Shown here in pieces: positions 61,991-64,000 of a stretch of DNA of 64,000 nt (the first letter of the stretch is position 1; each line of letters opens with the position of its first letter). The position numbers were made by a program, and so were the translations under genes. Under the pieces are notes generated by a model. That model made no database searches, had not been told where the DNA came from, and worked only from the letters and a program-made list of their open reading frames with translations. The stretch lies in contig NC_091099.1 of the NCBI RefSeq assembly GCF_024713975.1, positions 14,737,501-14,801,500 on the forward strand. Reading direction: 5' to 3'. The DNA comes from Paralichthys olivaceus. Taxonomy: Eukaryota > Chordata > Actinopteri > Pleuronectiformes > Paralichthyidae.

Positions 61991-62665
61991 TTTTGACTTT
62001 GCCCTCATAAAAATCACAACGCATCTTTGTATTTCTTCAGAGAACAAACAAGGTCGCCAACAAAAGTCCGCCACCACCTGCAAGACCAAACTCACGAGTG
62101 ATGAAGAGAGCCAAAGGTAGGCTTGATTTCAATGCAGCCAATTTAACAAATTGAGAAACACATGGCCCTGAAAATTAAATAAAAGGTACAGCTAAAGAAT
62201 AACACAGGGTCACATTTGACTAGAGCAGAGTGGGAGAGGTGGGACACCAGTCTATCAAAGGGCTCACATTCACACTTATGGACATTACAGTTACCACTCA
62301 ACCTAACATGTCTGTGGAGCTGAGTACACATGGCGGGAAACATGCAAACTCAAAATACAATTACAAATAGAAAGGCCCAGATGAAAGCTTCTATAGTTCA
62401 CCATGCAGGTATGAGAGTGGTATCAATCTTTTCATGCAAGTCTTGTCAAGACAATGGAACATTTTTACTTTTATACACGCTGGATGCACCTCGTATTTCT
62501 GGGGATGTTGTGTGTCTTTAAGTTTATAACTTTTAAAGTGTAATTTTTTTTCCTCTTATTGGAAGAGGAGGTATTTGTTTGTTTGCCCCAGTCCCTGGTG
62601 CTGACAAGTATGTCACCCACACTCTCACCTGCATGTGATCTTGATGGAAATCTCTGGTTCTGTCT

Positions 62666-62668
<3 letters not shown>

Positions 62669-62742
<74 letters not shown>
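62669..62742. repeat. (CA)37 microsatellite
   Basis: A perfect 74-bp CA run. Its partner in opposite orientation, (GT)n, starts 184 bp downstream. Confidence 0.96.
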
Positions 62743-62744
<2 letters not shown>

Positions 62745-62924
62745 CTGAGCTATTTACACCTCCTGACTTTGAAAGCTGTCAGCAGGGCAACAACAGACTG
62801 TTTCAGTACTCTGGACAGTTCCTCCACAGAGATCTGCAGAGTGTTCAAACCGGAGGCTCTCGTCTCGCCCCAAAGTCTGACTGGAGACAAGACAGTCCAA
62901 CACTGAGACTTCCCACTTACAGAG

Positions 62925-64000
<1,076 letters not shown>

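Noticed and set aside
62038..62116. Exon-like segment with TTTCTTCAG acceptor and AAAG|GTAGGC donor
   Set aside because: The peptide (RTNKVANKSPPPPARPNS in one frame) is not recognised. It follows a dispersed repeat directly and is probably part of or next to it.

Overview
The window is vertebrate nuclear DNA, almost certainly from a ray-finned (teleost) fish. The genes are split into small exons with GT/AG introns. Long CA/GT microsatellites and several dispersed repeats of a type common in teleost genomes are present. The gene order smad3 > aagab (reverse) > iqch > c15orf61 is that of human chromosome 15q22.33 (SMAD3-AAGAB-IQCH-C15orf61-MAP2K5-SKOR1). There are no prokaryotic features.

Layout. 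1-5660: the 3' part of smad3 (+), exons 2-9 and the 3' UTR; the first coding exon lies upstream of the window. 6752-10191: aagab (-), complete in ten coding exons, 319 aa. 10192-10820: a 630-bp head-to-head promoter shared by aagab and iqch, with an ETS-type site next to aagab, an X-box-like site near iqch and a 25-bp tandem duplication. 10821-30906: iqch (+), complete in 21 coding exons, about 1,040 aa, with one IQ motif and an ATP-grasp-like C-terminal half. 31917-31978: an unassigned exon-like segment. 32479-33055: the c15orf61 homologue (+), two exons, 156 aa.

33216-64000 holds no intact gene that I can find. In mammals MAP2K5 occupies this position. I see three short segments with splice sites, phase and size expected of MAP2K5 exons (42632-42672, 57476-57496, 57852-57878), and weaker collinear matches at 40287-40385, 52164-52249 and 60270-60311. 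No conserved kinase-core exon (HRDVKPSN, DFGVS, DVWS) is visible. My interpretation is a decayed map2k5 copy, probably lost after the teleost genome duplication, inside a repeat-poor AT-rich stretch that may still carry regulatory elements for neighbours such as skor1. This is inference from remembered human protein sequence and needs a translated search.

Structural DNA of note: a perfect 52-bp palindrome (42190-42241), a (TG)71 tract (54379-54520), and a (CA)37/(GT)55 pair in opposite orientation 184 bp apart (62669-63037) that could fold into a long hairpin.

The genes are not a pathway. smad3 is a TGF-beta signal transducer, aagab a clathrin-adaptor assembly chaperone, iqch a calmodulin-binding spermatogenesis protein, and c15orf61 a probable mitochondrial protein. 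Their linkage is ancestral vertebrate synteny. I saw no undescribed biological system.
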